A stretch of 64,000 nucleotides of DNA from Hoylesella oralis ATCC 33269 (GCF_000185145.2 NZ_GL833119.1:1739464-1803463); one strand, 5' to 3'. Positions 45,436-54,012 are shown, numbered from the stretch's first letter. The notes: generated from the sequence alone by a model not told the origin. Numbers and translations are program-made.

Positions 45436-45488
45436 AATCCCGATCCTGTTCTCGTCGTCGCGACGGTCAAAAATGGCGGATCGGGATT
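45436..45488 (-). terminator. Intrinsic terminator of HU copy 2
   Basis: The same 11-bp stem as at 25985-26037, with T residues following on the minus strand. It may also act at the 3' end of the convergent hydrolase gene. Confidence 0.75.
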
Positions 45489-45632
45489 GTCATAGAGAGT
45501 TATAAAATATTTTCAAGTGGCGAATGTTGAATTCTGAAGCGAAGTTCGGTGTTTGGCCGATTGCTGCGTGTTGTGCGATCGGTTAATGCAGACTTTTCTT
45601 TTGCGCTTGTTCGTTCTTTATTCCCCACGGCA

Positions 45633-46076
45633 TTATGCCCCCGGTTTGGGTGTGGTTTGAGCAGGTTTTTCGCCTTCCAACTTTACTTCGAGACCTTGCA
45701 GGAACTGTTTCCGGCGCGTATGATCTGTAGCCGTCCAATGCGTTTCGGGCTGGAAGTTGATGCGTGCGCCCACGATGTGGTCTGTAGAATTAAAGTCTTT
45801 GGGCGAATTGGCAGGCTTGCTTTTCAGCCCTACCTTGAATGCGCCGAAGCCTTCGAGCACCACGCGGTCGCCGTTCTGCAGATGACGGCGGAACACGTTG
45901 ATCATTTCTTTCAGCACTACGTACACATCGGCCTGCTTAGCCGTGGTGTTGTCTTGTATTTCCTGACTGATTTCTTCGAGGTTTACCACGTCGTTTATCA
46001 CTGCGCGGGCATACCATTTGCCTTTGTAGGCACTGTTCTTGCGGTTGTCTTGATACAACTTGTATTTCACTGCCAT
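45633..46076 (-). CDS. HU-family DNA-binding protein, copy 2
   Basis: 147 residues, identical to the protein encoded at 26182-26625 with no silent differences seen. Its upstream context differs: after the 22-bp repeats comes a 55-residue gene on the same strand (46231-46398), a (CA)23 run in the transcript sense, and a promoter at 46800-46830. The two copies may therefore be expressed differently although they make the same protein. Confidence 0.93.
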   Translation of the reverse strand: MAVKYKLYQDNRKNSAYKGKWYARAVINDVVNLEEISQEIQDNTTAKQADVYVVLKEMINVFRRHLQNGDRVVLEGFGAFKVGLKSKPANSPKDFNSTDHIVGARINFQPETHWTATDHTRRKQFLQGLEVKLEGEKPAQTTPKPGA

Positions 46077-46134
46077 AATCGTTTGGTTTTAAAGGGTTTA
46101 ACATGTTATTTATAAAGAGTTTGGCTGCTTGTTG

Positions 46135-46220
46135 TAAGGAGACGGTCTTTTTATGCTAAGGAGATGGCCTTTTTACGATAAGGAGATGGTCTCTTTACGA
46201 TAAGGAGATGGTCTCCTTAC
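46135..46220. repeat. Tandem array of 22-bp repeats (array 3), upstream of HU copy 2
   Basis: Units start at 46135, 46157, 46179 and 46201. The last ends with the inverted half GTCTCCTTAC-like sequence, giving the dyad TAAGGAGA-TGG-TCTCCTTA. One unit fewer than array 2, as expected of slippage or recombination. Confidence 0.9.
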
Positions 46221-46230
46221 AAGCTGCGGG

Positions 46231-46398
46231 TTATTGATTGTCCCATTGCATGTCGTTTACTTGCCATTCTTCGTCGTCTGACGCTCCTTTAGCCTCGCCT
46301 CCGTTATGAGTAGTTACTACGAATTGTGCGACGTTTTTTTCGGTTGTGAGACGGATAATCCTGATAGCGGGAGCTATGTATATCTTTCTCTTGTTCAT
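46231..46398 (-). CDS. Small Bacteroidetes protein upstream of HU copy 2 (55 residues)
   Basis: The frame starts MNKRKIYIAPAIRIIRLTTE and ends EEWQVNDMQWDNQ. A basic N-terminal K-x-Y-x-x-P segment, a hydrophobic middle and an acidic, Trp-containing tail are typical of many unnamed short proteins of Prevotella and Bacteroides. It lies 154 bp upstream of HU copy 2 with the repeats in between, probably in one transcript. The sequence coding its last four codons also survives next to HU copy 1 (26797-26815), without a start. Function unknown. Confidence 0.65.
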   Translation of the reverse strand: MNKRKIYIAPAIRIIRLTTEKNVAQFVVTTHNGGEAKGASDDEEWQVNDMQWDNQ

Positions 46399-46634
46399 TG
46401 TGTTGTGTGTTTATTTAATGATTTTCTTTTTTCTATTTAAAAAGTTTCTTCATATTTTCTTTGTTTTATAGTTGAATATTTAGTGCAAAATTGTGCTTGT
46501 TTTGCCTTTCGAAGTTTGATGAAAACGCATGAGAAACGTAGCAAAGGGAACTTATGTGAGCCCTTTGTTTATGGGAGATACACGGCGCTTCGCGCGTGCG
46601 TATGAGAAAGCTTAAAATAGAGGGGTTAAGCGAC

Positions 46635-46683
<49 letters not shown>

Positions 46684-46717
46684 GCAAAATATCTGACACT
46701 GCCAAATATAATGCGTT

Positions 46718-46748
46718 AAAAAGCACAGAGAAATTAAAGTTTCTCTGT
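46718..46748 (-). terminator. Early terminator or attenuator in the HU copy 2 leader
   Basis: The perfect 9-bp stem ACAGAGAAA (46725-46733) / TTTCTCTGT (46740-46748) is followed on the minus strand by GCTTTTT. It lies only about 50 bp after the promoter at 46800-46830. Confidence 0.65.
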
Positions 46749-46799
46749 ACGCCATTTACACCTTTATTATATATACTACACTTTTCTAACATTTCGGGA

Positions 46800-46830
46800 C
46801 AAAGATAGGTAATATATCTTAAACTTGCAA
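46800..46830 (-). promoter_or_regulatory. Promoter reading toward the microsatellite and HU copy 2
   Basis: On the minus strand, TTGC (46827-46830), 19 bp and TATCTTTG (46800-46807). The -7 box is consensus; the -33 is a near match. It could drive a short RNA ended at 46718, or a long leader for the small gene and HU. Confidence 0.6.
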
Positions 46831-46975
46831 GTAAATGAATGAAATATTACAAATAAGATAAAAAGGATGCTTATTGGGAGTGTTCTGATTAAATATCATG
46901 GATGTAGGATGAACGTTTGAAAAAAGAATAATTACATTTGCACGTTCATGCTTTCTTATTGTAAGATGTTGGGGA

Positions 46976-47851
46976 TTATCTTATTTTCTCTCTAAATTCC
47001 TTTGGGGTGACTCCTGTTTTCTTTTTAAATTTTGTTGAGAAGTAGCCCGAAGTATCGAAGTTCAGCAAATAGGCTATTTCTTTGACGCTCATATCCGAAG
47101 ACGATAGCAGCTCCATAGCCCGCTGGAGCCGAAGTTCCTGCTGATACAGAGCGGGCGGAAATCCGGTGTATTCTTTGAATAGTTTGCGCAGTGTGGAGTA
47201 GCTTACACCCAGCTCGACGGCGATGTCTTGTATGGTTATGTCTGTTTGAAGGTTTTGTCTTATTTTTAGGCGGGCCTTGGTGATCAGTTCCACTTGTGCA
47301 GAATCTTTGTTGAAAAACATGTTTCGTTCGAGCGAATATACCAGTCCGATAAGGTGGTTCACGATGCCGGCGAGCATCTGCTGCGAATATGCCTGCTCGC
47401 GGTTGGCTGTATCTTGCGCCAATTCATACAGCCGGATGATATCGGCAGAATATCCTACGTGGTAGACGGCTTTATCGGGCGATAGGAAACCGCATGCCAC
47501 GCGCTTGTCCATGTTCTCTCCTTTGAAGCCGATCCAATAGCTTTTCCATCCTGTTTGCGGCTGCGGATGATACGAGTGCCACTCTCCGGGAAAAAGAAAG
47601 AAGATATCGCCCGCTTTTATGGATACGTTTTTCAGATGGGCGGAACTGAATGTGCCGCTGCCTTCGACGATGTATAGCATTTGATATTCGTTCAATATTC
47701 TGCCTTTGTCGATGTGGAAGTAGTATCCGTCTGCGTGGCCGGTTGTCGGATAAGGCTCGTTTCGTTCTATTTCTTCGTATCCTACGGTACTTACGGTCAG
47801 TCCCCATTGCAAATCCGTGTCGTTGGCTATCAAATATTTGTTCGTCTGCAT
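46976..47851 (-). CDS. AraC-family transcriptional regulator
   Basis: 291 residues from ATG 47851 (MQTNKYLIANDTDLQWGLTV); a frame opening at 47914 lies upstream of the likely promoter and is rejected. The N-terminal cupin-like domain (YIVEGSGTF, GDIFFLFPGEWHSYHP) would bind a small ligand, probably a sugar. The C-terminal double HTH is complete: DIAVELGVSYSTLRKLFKEY and LNFDTSGYFSTKFKKKTGVT. No obvious carbohydrate target gene is adjacent. Confidence 0.9.
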   Translation of the reverse strand: MQTNKYLIANDTDLQWGLTVSTVGYEEIERNEPYPTTGHADGYYFHIDKGRILNEYQMLYIVEGSGTFSSAHLKNVSIKAGDIFFLFPGEWHSYHPQPQTGWKSYWIGFKGENMDKRVACGFLSPDKAVYHVGYSADIIRLYELAQDTANREQAYSQQMLAGIVNHLIGLVYSLERNMFFNKDSAQVELITKARLKIRQNLQTDITIQDIAVELGVSYSTLRKLFKEYTGFPPALYQQELRLQRAMELLSSSDMSVKEIAYLLNFDTSGYFSTKFKKKTGVTPKEFREKIR

Positions 47852-47872
47852 AATGTTCGATTGGTAACGTGG

Positions 47873-47880
47873 CAAAGGTA
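47873..47880 (-). promoter_or_regulatory. -7 promoter box of the AraC gene
   Basis: TACCTTTG on the minus strand, 21 bp before ATG 47851. It supports that start over the longer frame. Confidence 0.55.
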
Positions 47881-47954
47881 CTAAAAAGCGGATGAATAGG
47901 CGTAATAAAAGCAAAAAACTTTCGGCATAGGCCGCACAACTCTTAACTTTTTAG

Positions 47955-47962
47955 TATCTTTG
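47955..47962 (+). promoter_or_regulatory. -7 promoter box of the small membrane protein gene
   Basis: TATCTTTG, 8 bp before ATG 47971; the mRNA leader would be very short. It may also serve the kinase-RapZ gene downstream. Confidence 0.6.
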
Positions 47963-47970
47963 CCAACAGT

Positions 47971-48144
47971 ATGAAGTACAATGTCGACTGGAAACGCCTT
48001 GGCGTATTTGTGATAATTGCCGGTAGTTTGATTATTATTACCGGTTCTTTCCTGTTATCGCTTGCTATTTTCCTTCTGCTTTTTGTTGTGGAACATCTGA
48101 TAGTGGCGTGGGATGAAAAACGGAAAAAGAACAAAGATTTGTAA
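47971..48144 (+). CDS. Small membrane protein, 57 residues
   Basis: The frame starts MKYNVDWKRLGVFVIIAGSL. A short cytoplasmic head is followed by one long or two short hydrophobic helices (residues about 11-42) and a charged tail ending DEKRKKNKDL. It has its own -7 box directly upstream. The next gene, 90 bp downstream, is the kinase-RapZ fusion. I do not recognise a family; an inner-membrane location is likely. Confidence 0.6.
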   Translation: MKYNVDWKRLGVFVIIAGSLIIITGSFLLSLAIFLLLFVVEHLIVAWDEKRKKNKDL

Positions 48145-48234
48145 CAGAAAAAGCAGAAAAGAAATCGGCGGACAGTATGTGATGGGAGAAAAGACCGGCA
48201 TGCGTGCTGTTCCGCTGGTAAAATATTACCGCTT

Positions 48235-49779
48235 ATGAGTGAGTTGATCGATTTATATTTAAGATGGTCGGGGGCACAGCCTGCAAATGTAGAGAAAATA
48301 CCCGGTGCCGGTAGCAATCGCGCTTATTATCGTATGACCGACGATAAAGGCAAAACAGTGATCGGAGTTATCGGTACGAGCCGCGATGAAGACCACGCTT
48401 TCGTTTATTTAGCCAATCATTTCGCCACGAGTCGGATACCTGTACCCAAGGTGTTGGCGGTAAGCGCAGACGAGCTGTGTTATCTTCAGACCGACCTCGG
48501 CGACGTTTCATTATTTTCAGCCATACGCGGCGGGCGAGATGCAGGCGGCAGATATAACCAACATGAGAAGCAATTGCTCATTAATACCATACGAGAACTG
48601 CCGAATATTCAAATACGCGGTGCCCATGGGCTCGACTGGTCGAACTGTTATCCGCAGCCGGAATTTAACGAAGACAGCGTGCTTTTCGACCTTAACTACT
48701 TTAAGTATTGCTTTCTGAAGGCCACAGAACTCGATTTCCACGAACTTAAACTCGAAGCAAACTTCCGTATGTTTGCCAAAGACCTGACGGCCGAGCAGAG
48801 CGAGAGCTTTCTCTATCGCGATTTTCAGGCCAGAAATGTCATGCTCGATGCCCAAGGGCATCCCTTTTTCATAGACTTTCAAGGCGGTAGGAAGGGGCCG
48901 TTCTATTACGATCTTGCCTCTTTTCTGTGGCAGGCTTCGGCACATTATCCTTTTAAGTTGCGCAGAGAACTGGTCTACGAGTACTATAATTCGCTGAAGA
49001 ACTATACCGAAGTGCCCACCGTAAGGCACTTCGTGGCACGTCTTAATCTGTTCGTGCTCTTCCGGACATTACAAGTGTTGGGCGCATACGGCTTTCGCGG
49101 CTACTTTGAACACAAGAAACATTTTATTGATTCGATACCCGCAGCGATACAGAATTTGCGAGAGCTGCTGAAGTTGAGTGCAGACGTCTTCCCTTATCCT
49201 TATATGATGGACATGTTGAGGCGGCTGACAGAGCTGCCGCAATTCGCTATAGCCGAGAAACCCTCGGTGAATAGAGCCGACGGATACAAGATAACCGACA
49301 GCAAGGTATATCCTGCGAACCCGCTCGATGGCCCTGCAACGTTTTCAAAGTACGATGGCAAAGGCCCTCTTGTGATCACCGTGTACAGTTTTTCCTACCA
49401 CAAAGGATTGCCCGAAGATACTTCCGGCAACGGCGGAGGTTATGTGTTCGACTGTAGGGCTACGCATAATCCCGGGCGATATGAGCCATATAAAAAGCTT
49501 ACAGGGCTCGACGAGCCCGTTATACGTTTTCTCGAAGACGACGGCGAGATACTTACGTTCTTGGAAAACGTGTACAAACTGGCCGATCACCACGTAAGGC
49601 GTTACATACAGCGCGGGTTCACGAGCCTGATGTTTTCGTTCGGTTGTACCGGCGGACAGCACCGGTCTGTGTACAGCGCGCAGCATTTAGCCGAGCATTT
49701 GCATGATAAATTCGGTGTCGAAGTGCATATCGTGCATCGCGAGCAAGGCATTTCACAGGTGCTTGAAGCAAAGAAATAA
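48235..49779 (+). CDS. AmgK-like sugar kinase fused to a RapZ C-terminal domain
   Basis: 514 residues. Residues 1 to about 340 are an aminoglycoside-phosphotransferase-fold kinase: GAGSNRAYYRM, catalytic loop FLYRDFQARNVML, and FIDFQGGRKGPFYYDLASFL, as in AmgK, which phosphorylates MurNAc at the anomeric position. Residues about 370-510 match the C-terminal domain of RapZ (VYSFSYHKGLPED, GGYVFDCRATHNPGRYEPYK, SFGCTGGQHRSVYSAQHLAE) without its P-loop ATPase. In enterobacteria that domain senses glucosamine-6-phosphate and binds small RNAs. The MurU-like gene follows. A kinase regulated by amino-sugar levels is inferred. Confidence 0.88.
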   Translation: MSELIDLYLRWSGAQPANVEKIPGAGSNRAYYRMTDDKGKTVIGVIGTSRDEDHAFVYLANHFATSRIPVPKVLAVSADELCYLQTDLGDVSLFSAIRGGRDAGGRYNQHEKQLLINTIRELPNIQIRGAHGLDWSNCYPQPEFNEDSVLFDLNYFKYCFLKATELDFHELKLEANFRMFAKDLTAEQSESFLYRDFQARNVMLDAQGHPFFIDFQGGRKGPFYYDLASFLWQASAHYPFKLRRELVYEYYNSLKNYTEVPTVRHFVARLNLFVLFRTLQVLGAYGFRGYFEHKKHFIDSIPAAIQNLRELLKLSADVFPYPYMMDMLRRLTELPQFAIAEKPSVNRADGYKITDSKVYPANPLDGPATFSKYDGKGPLVITVYSFSYHKGLPEDTSGNGGGYVFDCRATHNPGRYEPYKKLTGLDEPVIRFLEDDGEILTFLENVYKLADHHVRRYIQRGFTSLMFSFGCTGGQHRSVYSAQHLAEHLHDKFGVEVHIVHREQGISQVLEAKK

Positions 49780-49804
49780 GCAAAGAAACAAAATATTTTC
49801 ATCA

Positions 49805-49849
49805 CATGGGCGGCAAAGATACATACCATCTTCGTCGCCCATGCTTTTT
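49805..49849 (+). terminator. Intrinsic terminator after the kinase-RapZ gene
   Basis: The 16-bp stem CATGGGCGGCAAAGAT (49805-49820) / ATCTTCGTCGCCCATG (49828-49843) has two imperfect pairs and is followed by CTTTTTA. Confidence 0.82.
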
Positions 49850-50025
49850 ATATCTGTTTCCTTCATCAATCCCGACGGTCGAAAATATGTTGCATAGGCG
49901 ACATGCCAGTTATCGATAGAGGCGACATCTAAACCAGATAAAAATGCTGTCTATGCCCGATAAAAGCACTATATATCGTTTACATTTCGCGCCTCTTCTT
50001 TTTTTATATCTTGTTTATGAAACTT

Positions 50026-50056
50026 TTTGCAGACTGAAATATATTCGCTATCTTTG
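50026..50056 (+). promoter_or_regulatory. Consensus promoter of the MurU-like gene
   Basis: TTTG (50026-50029), 19 bp and TATCTTTG (50049-50056), a full consensus match, ending 20 bp before the start codon. Confidence 0.82.
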
Positions 50057-50076
50057 CATGCATTAAAGACATTTCT

Positions 50077-50820
50077 ATGATGCAAGCAATGATTTTTGCG
50101 GCCGGATTGGGTACACGCCTCAAGCCTATCACCGATACGACGCCCAAAGCGTTGGTAAGGGTGGGCGGTGAGCCGTTGCTGAAGTATGTGATCATGAAAA
50201 TGAAAAGTGCCGGCTTCGGAAAAATTGTAGTAAACGTACACCATTTTGCCGACCAAATCATAGACTATATAAGGACAAACAATAACTTCGGACTGGACGT
50301 CTGTGTGAGCGATGAGCGCGAAATGTTGCTCGATACCGGTGGAGGTATCAAAAAAGCTATGCACTTTTTCGATGCCAATAGCCCAATCTTAATTCATAAT
50401 GTGGATATTCTAAGCAACGTAGACCTTAAATGTATTTACGAAAAAGGGCGAAATGCCGATGCTACGTTGCTTGTCAGTCGGCGAAAAACCAAACGTTATC
50501 TGCTTTTCTCTAAAGATGCTTCTCGCTTTCTGAAAGGGTGGACGAACATCGAGACGGGCGAAGTAAAGAGCTCATACGATAGCCTCGATCCCGCTTCCTG
50601 CGATATGTATGCCTTTAGCGGCATACATGTACTTTCTCCGTCTCTGTTTCCTTGTATAGAAGAAATGCCGAACAAATTCGGTATTGTAGACTTTTATCTG
50701 AAATGGTGCAGCCGTTTTTCCGTTCACGGATGCGTGAAGGAAGACTTGAAATTGCTGGATGTAGGAAAATTAGACTCGCTGCACGAGGCAGACAGCTTTT
50801 TGAAACAACTAAATAAGTAA
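50077..50820 (+). CDS. MurU-like nucleotidyltransferase
   Basis: 247 residues. N-terminal nucleotide-binding signature [20 protein letters not shown] with [12 protein letters not shown], then [10 protein letters not shown] with the metal-binding Asp. This is the short sugar-phosphate nucleotidyltransferase type exemplified by MurU, which makes UDP-MurNAc from MurNAc-1-phosphate. The preceding gene encodes the AmgK-like kinase that would make that substrate, so together they suggest direct recycling of cell-wall MurNAc. It has its own promoter. The exact sugar is inferred from context. Confidence 0.85.
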   Translation: MMQAMIFAAGLGTRLKPITDTTPKALVRVGGEPLLKYVIMKMKSAGFGKIVVNVHHFADQIIDYIRTNNNFGLDVCVSDEREMLLDTGGGIKKAMHFFDANSPILIHNVDILSNVDLKCIYEKGRNADATLLVSRRKTKRYLLFSKDASRFLKGWTNIETGEVKSSYDSLDPASCDMYAFSGIHVLSPSLFPCIEEMPNKFGIVDFYLKWCSRFSVHGCVKEDLKLLDVGKLDSLHEADSFLKQLNK

Positions 50821-50908
50821 ATATATATCATGGCCCGAGCAAGGCTTCCTGTCGGCTTTCGTCTGCAGAGTAGAGCGTGGTATGAGGCCTTTAAATTCAT
50901 TTTATATT

Positions 50909-52453
50909 ATGCAACAGAAGATTATAATTCTTGATTTCGGTTCGCAAACAACGCAGCTCATCGGCCGACGGGTACGCGAACTGGATACCTTCTGCGAAAT
51001 CCTTCCTTACAATAAGTTCCCAAAGAACGATCCTTCTGTAATCGGAGTAATCTTGAGCGGTTCGCCTTATTCCGTGCACGATAAGGAGGCTTTCAAGTGC
51101 AATTTGGGCGGTTTCATCGGCAAATATCCCGTGCTCGGCATCTGTTATGGTGCGCAGTTCATTGCTTATGCCAACGGCGGAAAGGTGGAACAGACAGGCA
51201 TTCGCGAATATGGACGGGCAAACTTGCAGCAGTTCGATGCCGGAAATCCACTGTTCAAAGGCTTTGATGAAAACTCACAAGTATGGATGAGCCATGGCGA
51301 TACCATTACTGCAATTCCGCAAGATTGCCATGTCATCGCCTCTACGGCCGATGTAAAATTCGCCGCTTATGCCGGTTCGTCGGCCCCGTTATGGGCGGTT
51401 CAGTTTCATCCGGAGGTGTTTCATACCATACAAGGTAAAACACTGCTCCGTAACTTTGTCGTAGATATCTGCCATTCCCGTCAGGAATGGAGCCCGTCTT
51501 CGTTCGTTGAAACAACCGTAAAAGAGCTTAAAGAGCAGTTAGGCAATGATCGTGTTATCCTCGGACTGTCGGGCGGAGTAGACTCTTCGGTGTGCGCTAC
51601 ACTCCTGAACAAAGCCATCGGCAGTAATCTTACGTGCATATTCGTGGATCACGGTATGCTTCGAAAGAACGAATTCCGTAAGGTTATGGATGCTTATCAG
51701 GGTTTGGGACTCCACGTGATAGGCATAGATGCAAGCAAAAAGTTCTTTGACGACCTTGCTGGAGTTACCGATCCGGAGCAGAAACGCAAGATTATAGGGC
51801 GCGATTTTGTAGAGGTTTTCAATGCTGAAGCTAAAAAAATAACCGATGCCAAGTGGCTTGCACAAGGAACGATCTATCCGGATAGGATCGAAAGTCTTAG
51901 CATCACGGGCATGACTATTAAGAGTCATCATAACGTAGGAGGCCTGCCTAAGGAGATGAAATTGCAACTTTGCGAACCTTTACAGTGGCTCTTTAAGGAC
52001 GAAGTGCGGCGTGTGGGACGCGAATTGGGTATGCCCGAGCGGCTTATCAAGCGCCATCCGTTCCCCGGACCGGGCTTAGCAGTGCGTATACTTGGTGATA
52101 TTACGCCCGAAAAAATCCGCATTCTGCAGGATGCGGACGATATTTATATCAAGGCGATGCACGACTATATTTGTGACGATGGCACAAGTTTGTACGATAA
52201 AGTGTGGCAGGCTGGTACCGTATTGTTGTCGACTATCCGCAGCGTAGGCGTCATGGGCGACGAACGGACATACGAACATCCCGTGGCATTGCGTGCGGTT
52301 ACGAGTCAAGATGCTATGACTGCGGACTGGGCACACCTACCTTTTGACTTCATGGCGAAGGTTTCCAACGAGATTATCAATAAAGTGAAAGGCGTCAACC
52401 GTGTGTGTTACGACATCTCGTCGAAACCGCCTTCGACCATCGAATGGGAGTAA
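50909..52453 (+). CDS. guaA: GMP synthase (glutamine-hydrolysing)
   Basis: 514 residues from [20 protein letters not shown]; the nine extra upstream codons do not fit the family. Class I glutaminase domain with Cys in [11 protein letters not shown] and HPE in [12 protein letters not shown] pyrophosphatase P-loop [16 protein letters not shown]-terminal dimerisation domain ending [10 protein letters not shown], as in GuaA. It converts XMP to GMP. Confidence 0.96.
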   Translation: MQQKIIILDFGSQTTQLIGRRVRELDTFCEILPYNKFPKNDPSVIGVILSGSPYSVHDKEAFKCNLGGFIGKYPVLGICYGAQFIAYANGGKVEQTGIREYGRANLQQFDAGNPLFKGFDENSQVWMSHGDTITAIPQDCHVIASTADVKFAAYAGSSAPLWAVQFHPEVFHTIQGKTLLRNFVVDICHSRQEWSPSSFVETTVKELKEQLGNDRVILGLSGGVDSSVCATLLNKAIGSNLTCIFVDHGMLRKNEFRKVMDAYQGLGLHVIGIDASKKFFDDLAGVTDPEQKRKIIGRDFVEVFNAEAKKITDAKWLAQGTIYPDRIESLSITGMTIKSHHNVGGLPKEMKLQLCEPLQWLFKDEVRRVGRELGMPERLIKRHPFPGPGLAVRILGDITPEKIRILQDADDIYIKAMHDYICDDGTSLYDKVWQAGTVLLSTIRSVGVMGDERTYEHPVALRAVTSQDAMTADWAHLPFDFMAKVSNEIINKVKGVNRVCYDISSKPPSTIEWE

Positions 52454-52498
52454 TCGTCGCCTTTTCTCCAAGGAGTAGCAAGGAAGAAGATAAAGGAT

Positions 52499-52551
52499 GA
52501 AAGAAGAGGGAGGAGCGATTAGTGGCGTTAACCTCTCCTCCCTCTTCTTTC
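52499..52551. terminator. Bidirectional terminator between guaA and the TonB-domain gene
   Basis: A perfect 17-bp stem: GAAAGAAGAGGGAGGAG (52499-52515) and its complement at 52535-52551. On the plus strand it is followed by ATTTTA. It lies between two convergent genes. Confidence 0.85.
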
Positions 52552-52561
52552 ATTTTACATC

Positions 52562-53485
52562 TTAAAACTTCACCGCTACGTAGTGTTCCACCCTTACTAC
52601 TTTGCCATCGTGAGTGCCGGGCAACCATTTAGGCATGCTGTTGACGATGCGTAAGGCCTCTTTGTCGAGCAACGGATCGACCGATCGTAATATTTTAACA
52701 TCGCTAAGCGATCCGTCTCGTTCTACAATAAAGTTCACAACAACGCGTCCGTGTATATCGCTATCGCCATTAGGATAACGAAGATTGTCGGCAATATATT
52801 TCGTCAAAGCCTGCAATCCTCCTTGAAATTGAGGACTGTTTTCCACATATGAGTACACCGGATTGTTCGGATCGTCGCCCTTTTTGTTTCGAATAGCGGC
52901 CGGAGCCTGTATTTCTCCCGTGATTAAATAAGAGGGAACGGCTTTGTATTCGGTTGTATCTGTCGCGTTACATACATCGGCTGTGTCGGTTATGATTGCA
53001 TTAGGTTTTATTTCGATGTCTCCTGTTTGTATGTTCTCCGGTGAGGAAAACAGTGTTTTTCCATGCCTATTTCTTTTTTGTTTATGATTGACAGCGATTT
53101 CTGGAGGTATAAACTTTACCATTGTCCTTACGGGACTATCGGACGGAGATGCAATATCACCATCGATATCCCCCGTTGCTATCCGAATTCTTTCTACAAC
53201 AGTTTCCGTCTTATTCTTTGCTTTAGATGTCTTAGGCGTTTCGTGGCAGGCCGTCAGTGATGCCATTCCTACAGACAGTCCGAGCAATGTAACAGCCTTA
53301 CCTGCCATGTGTCGCATATCCAGTTCGCGCTCTATAAACCTTACTTCGGCCTCGCACGCCGGACAGGTGCCTCGGCATTCGCCCTTGAAGTGGCAGGGCG
53401 TAGGGGCATATCCGATACCGTTGGCATCGGCAATCTGTTTGCGTATCTGTTTCAATACGTTGCAAATGCTTCTTCCTTTTGCCAT
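52562..53485 (-). CDS. TonB C-terminal-domain protein with Cys-rich N-terminus
   Basis: 307 residues. An N-terminal Cys cluster (CHFKGECRGTCPACEAEVRF, a probable metal site) is followed by a membrane helix (AVTLLGLSVGMASLTA) and a long flexible linker. The TonB C-terminal domain (about 225-307) has NPQFQGGLQALTKYIADNLR-like YP, GRVVVNFIVERDGSLSDVKI, and KWLPGTHDGKVVRVEH. It could pass proton-motive force to outer-membrane receptors or be a TonB-fold protein with another role. A broken relative of the C-terminus lies just upstream. Confidence 0.85.
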   Translation of the reverse strand: MAKGRSICNVLKQIRKQIADANGIGYAPTPCHFKGECRGTCPACEAEVRFIERELDMRHMAGKAVTLLGLSVGMASLTACHETPKTSKAKNKTETVVERIRIATGDIDGDIASPSDSPVRTMVKFIPPEIAVNHKQKRNRHGKTLFSSPENIQTGDIEIKPNAIITDTADVCNATDTTEYKAVPSYLITGEIQAPAAIRNKKGDDPNNPVYSYVENSPQFQGGLQALTKYIADNLRYPNGDSDIHGRVVVNFIVERDGSLSDVKILRSVDPLLDKEALRIVNSMPKWLPGTHDGKVVRVEHYVAVKF

Positions 53486-53542
53486 AATGTTTAATTTAAA
53501 TGTAATGTGTAAAATGCTTATATATAATGAATAACGGTCTTA

Positions 53543-53728
53543 TCAGTATGCCCTAAAGTTGATAGGTATATTGTATTTCACCCTTACCACCTTGCAGTTT
53601 TGCGTTCCGGGCATCCGTCTTGACATGCTTCTTACTATGCGTAGAGCTTCTTTATCGAACGCCGGAGTAACCGATCTGACAATTATAACGTTGCTGAGCA
53701 AGCCGTCTTCGGTTACAAAGATAAGCAA
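53543..53728 (-). pseudogene. Remnant of a second TonB C-terminal domain
   Basis: 61 residues (FVTEDGLLSNVIIVRSVTPA, then FDKEALRIVRSM and MPGTQNCKVVRVKYN) parallel the last 60 residues of the neighbouring TonB-domain protein, with substitutions. The upstream part of the gene is absent; the sequence changes near 53730 into a hairpin (TGTCAACAG 53741-53749 / CTGTTGACA 53758-53766) and AT-rich DNA. Up to 53940 I see no other gene. Confidence 0.68.
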
Positions 53729-53940
53729 AAAGCGGTTTTATGTCAACAGATTGTCTGCTGTTGACACAATGTTATCGCGTTATATTATTGATAATAAAAG
53801 GATTAATAATTCTACTGTATTATATTCTGACACATCGAATGCCATGTTAATATGGCAGTATCTTCTTTGTTTTTCTTTGGAGGGAGCGGGGAAAGACAGG
53901 CCGTCTTTTGCTTTTATTCTATAAAATAACCATTTGAAGG

Positions 53941-53972
53941 TTTGCGTAATTCTACAATAAACACTATATTTG
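53941..53972 (+). promoter_or_regulatory. Promoter of the radical SAM-serB genes
   Basis: TTTG (53941-53944), 20 bp and TATATTTG (53965-53972), a full match to TTTG-N20-TAnnTTTG, 40 bp before the first ATG. Confidence 0.75.
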
Positions 53973-54012
53973 TGGCGGTAAATATTTACGGAACAAATGT
54001 TTTAAAAGGTAT

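Larger units (their letters stand above)
45393..46181. repeat. HU cassette, copy 2 of a 789-bp perfect duplication
   Basis: Identical to 25942-26730. On the left it begins right after the hydrolase gene; on the right it runs into array 3 with one repeat unit fewer than copy 1, then about 25 bp of further identity up to 46247, which covers the last codons of the small gene at 46231-46398. Confidence 0.93.
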
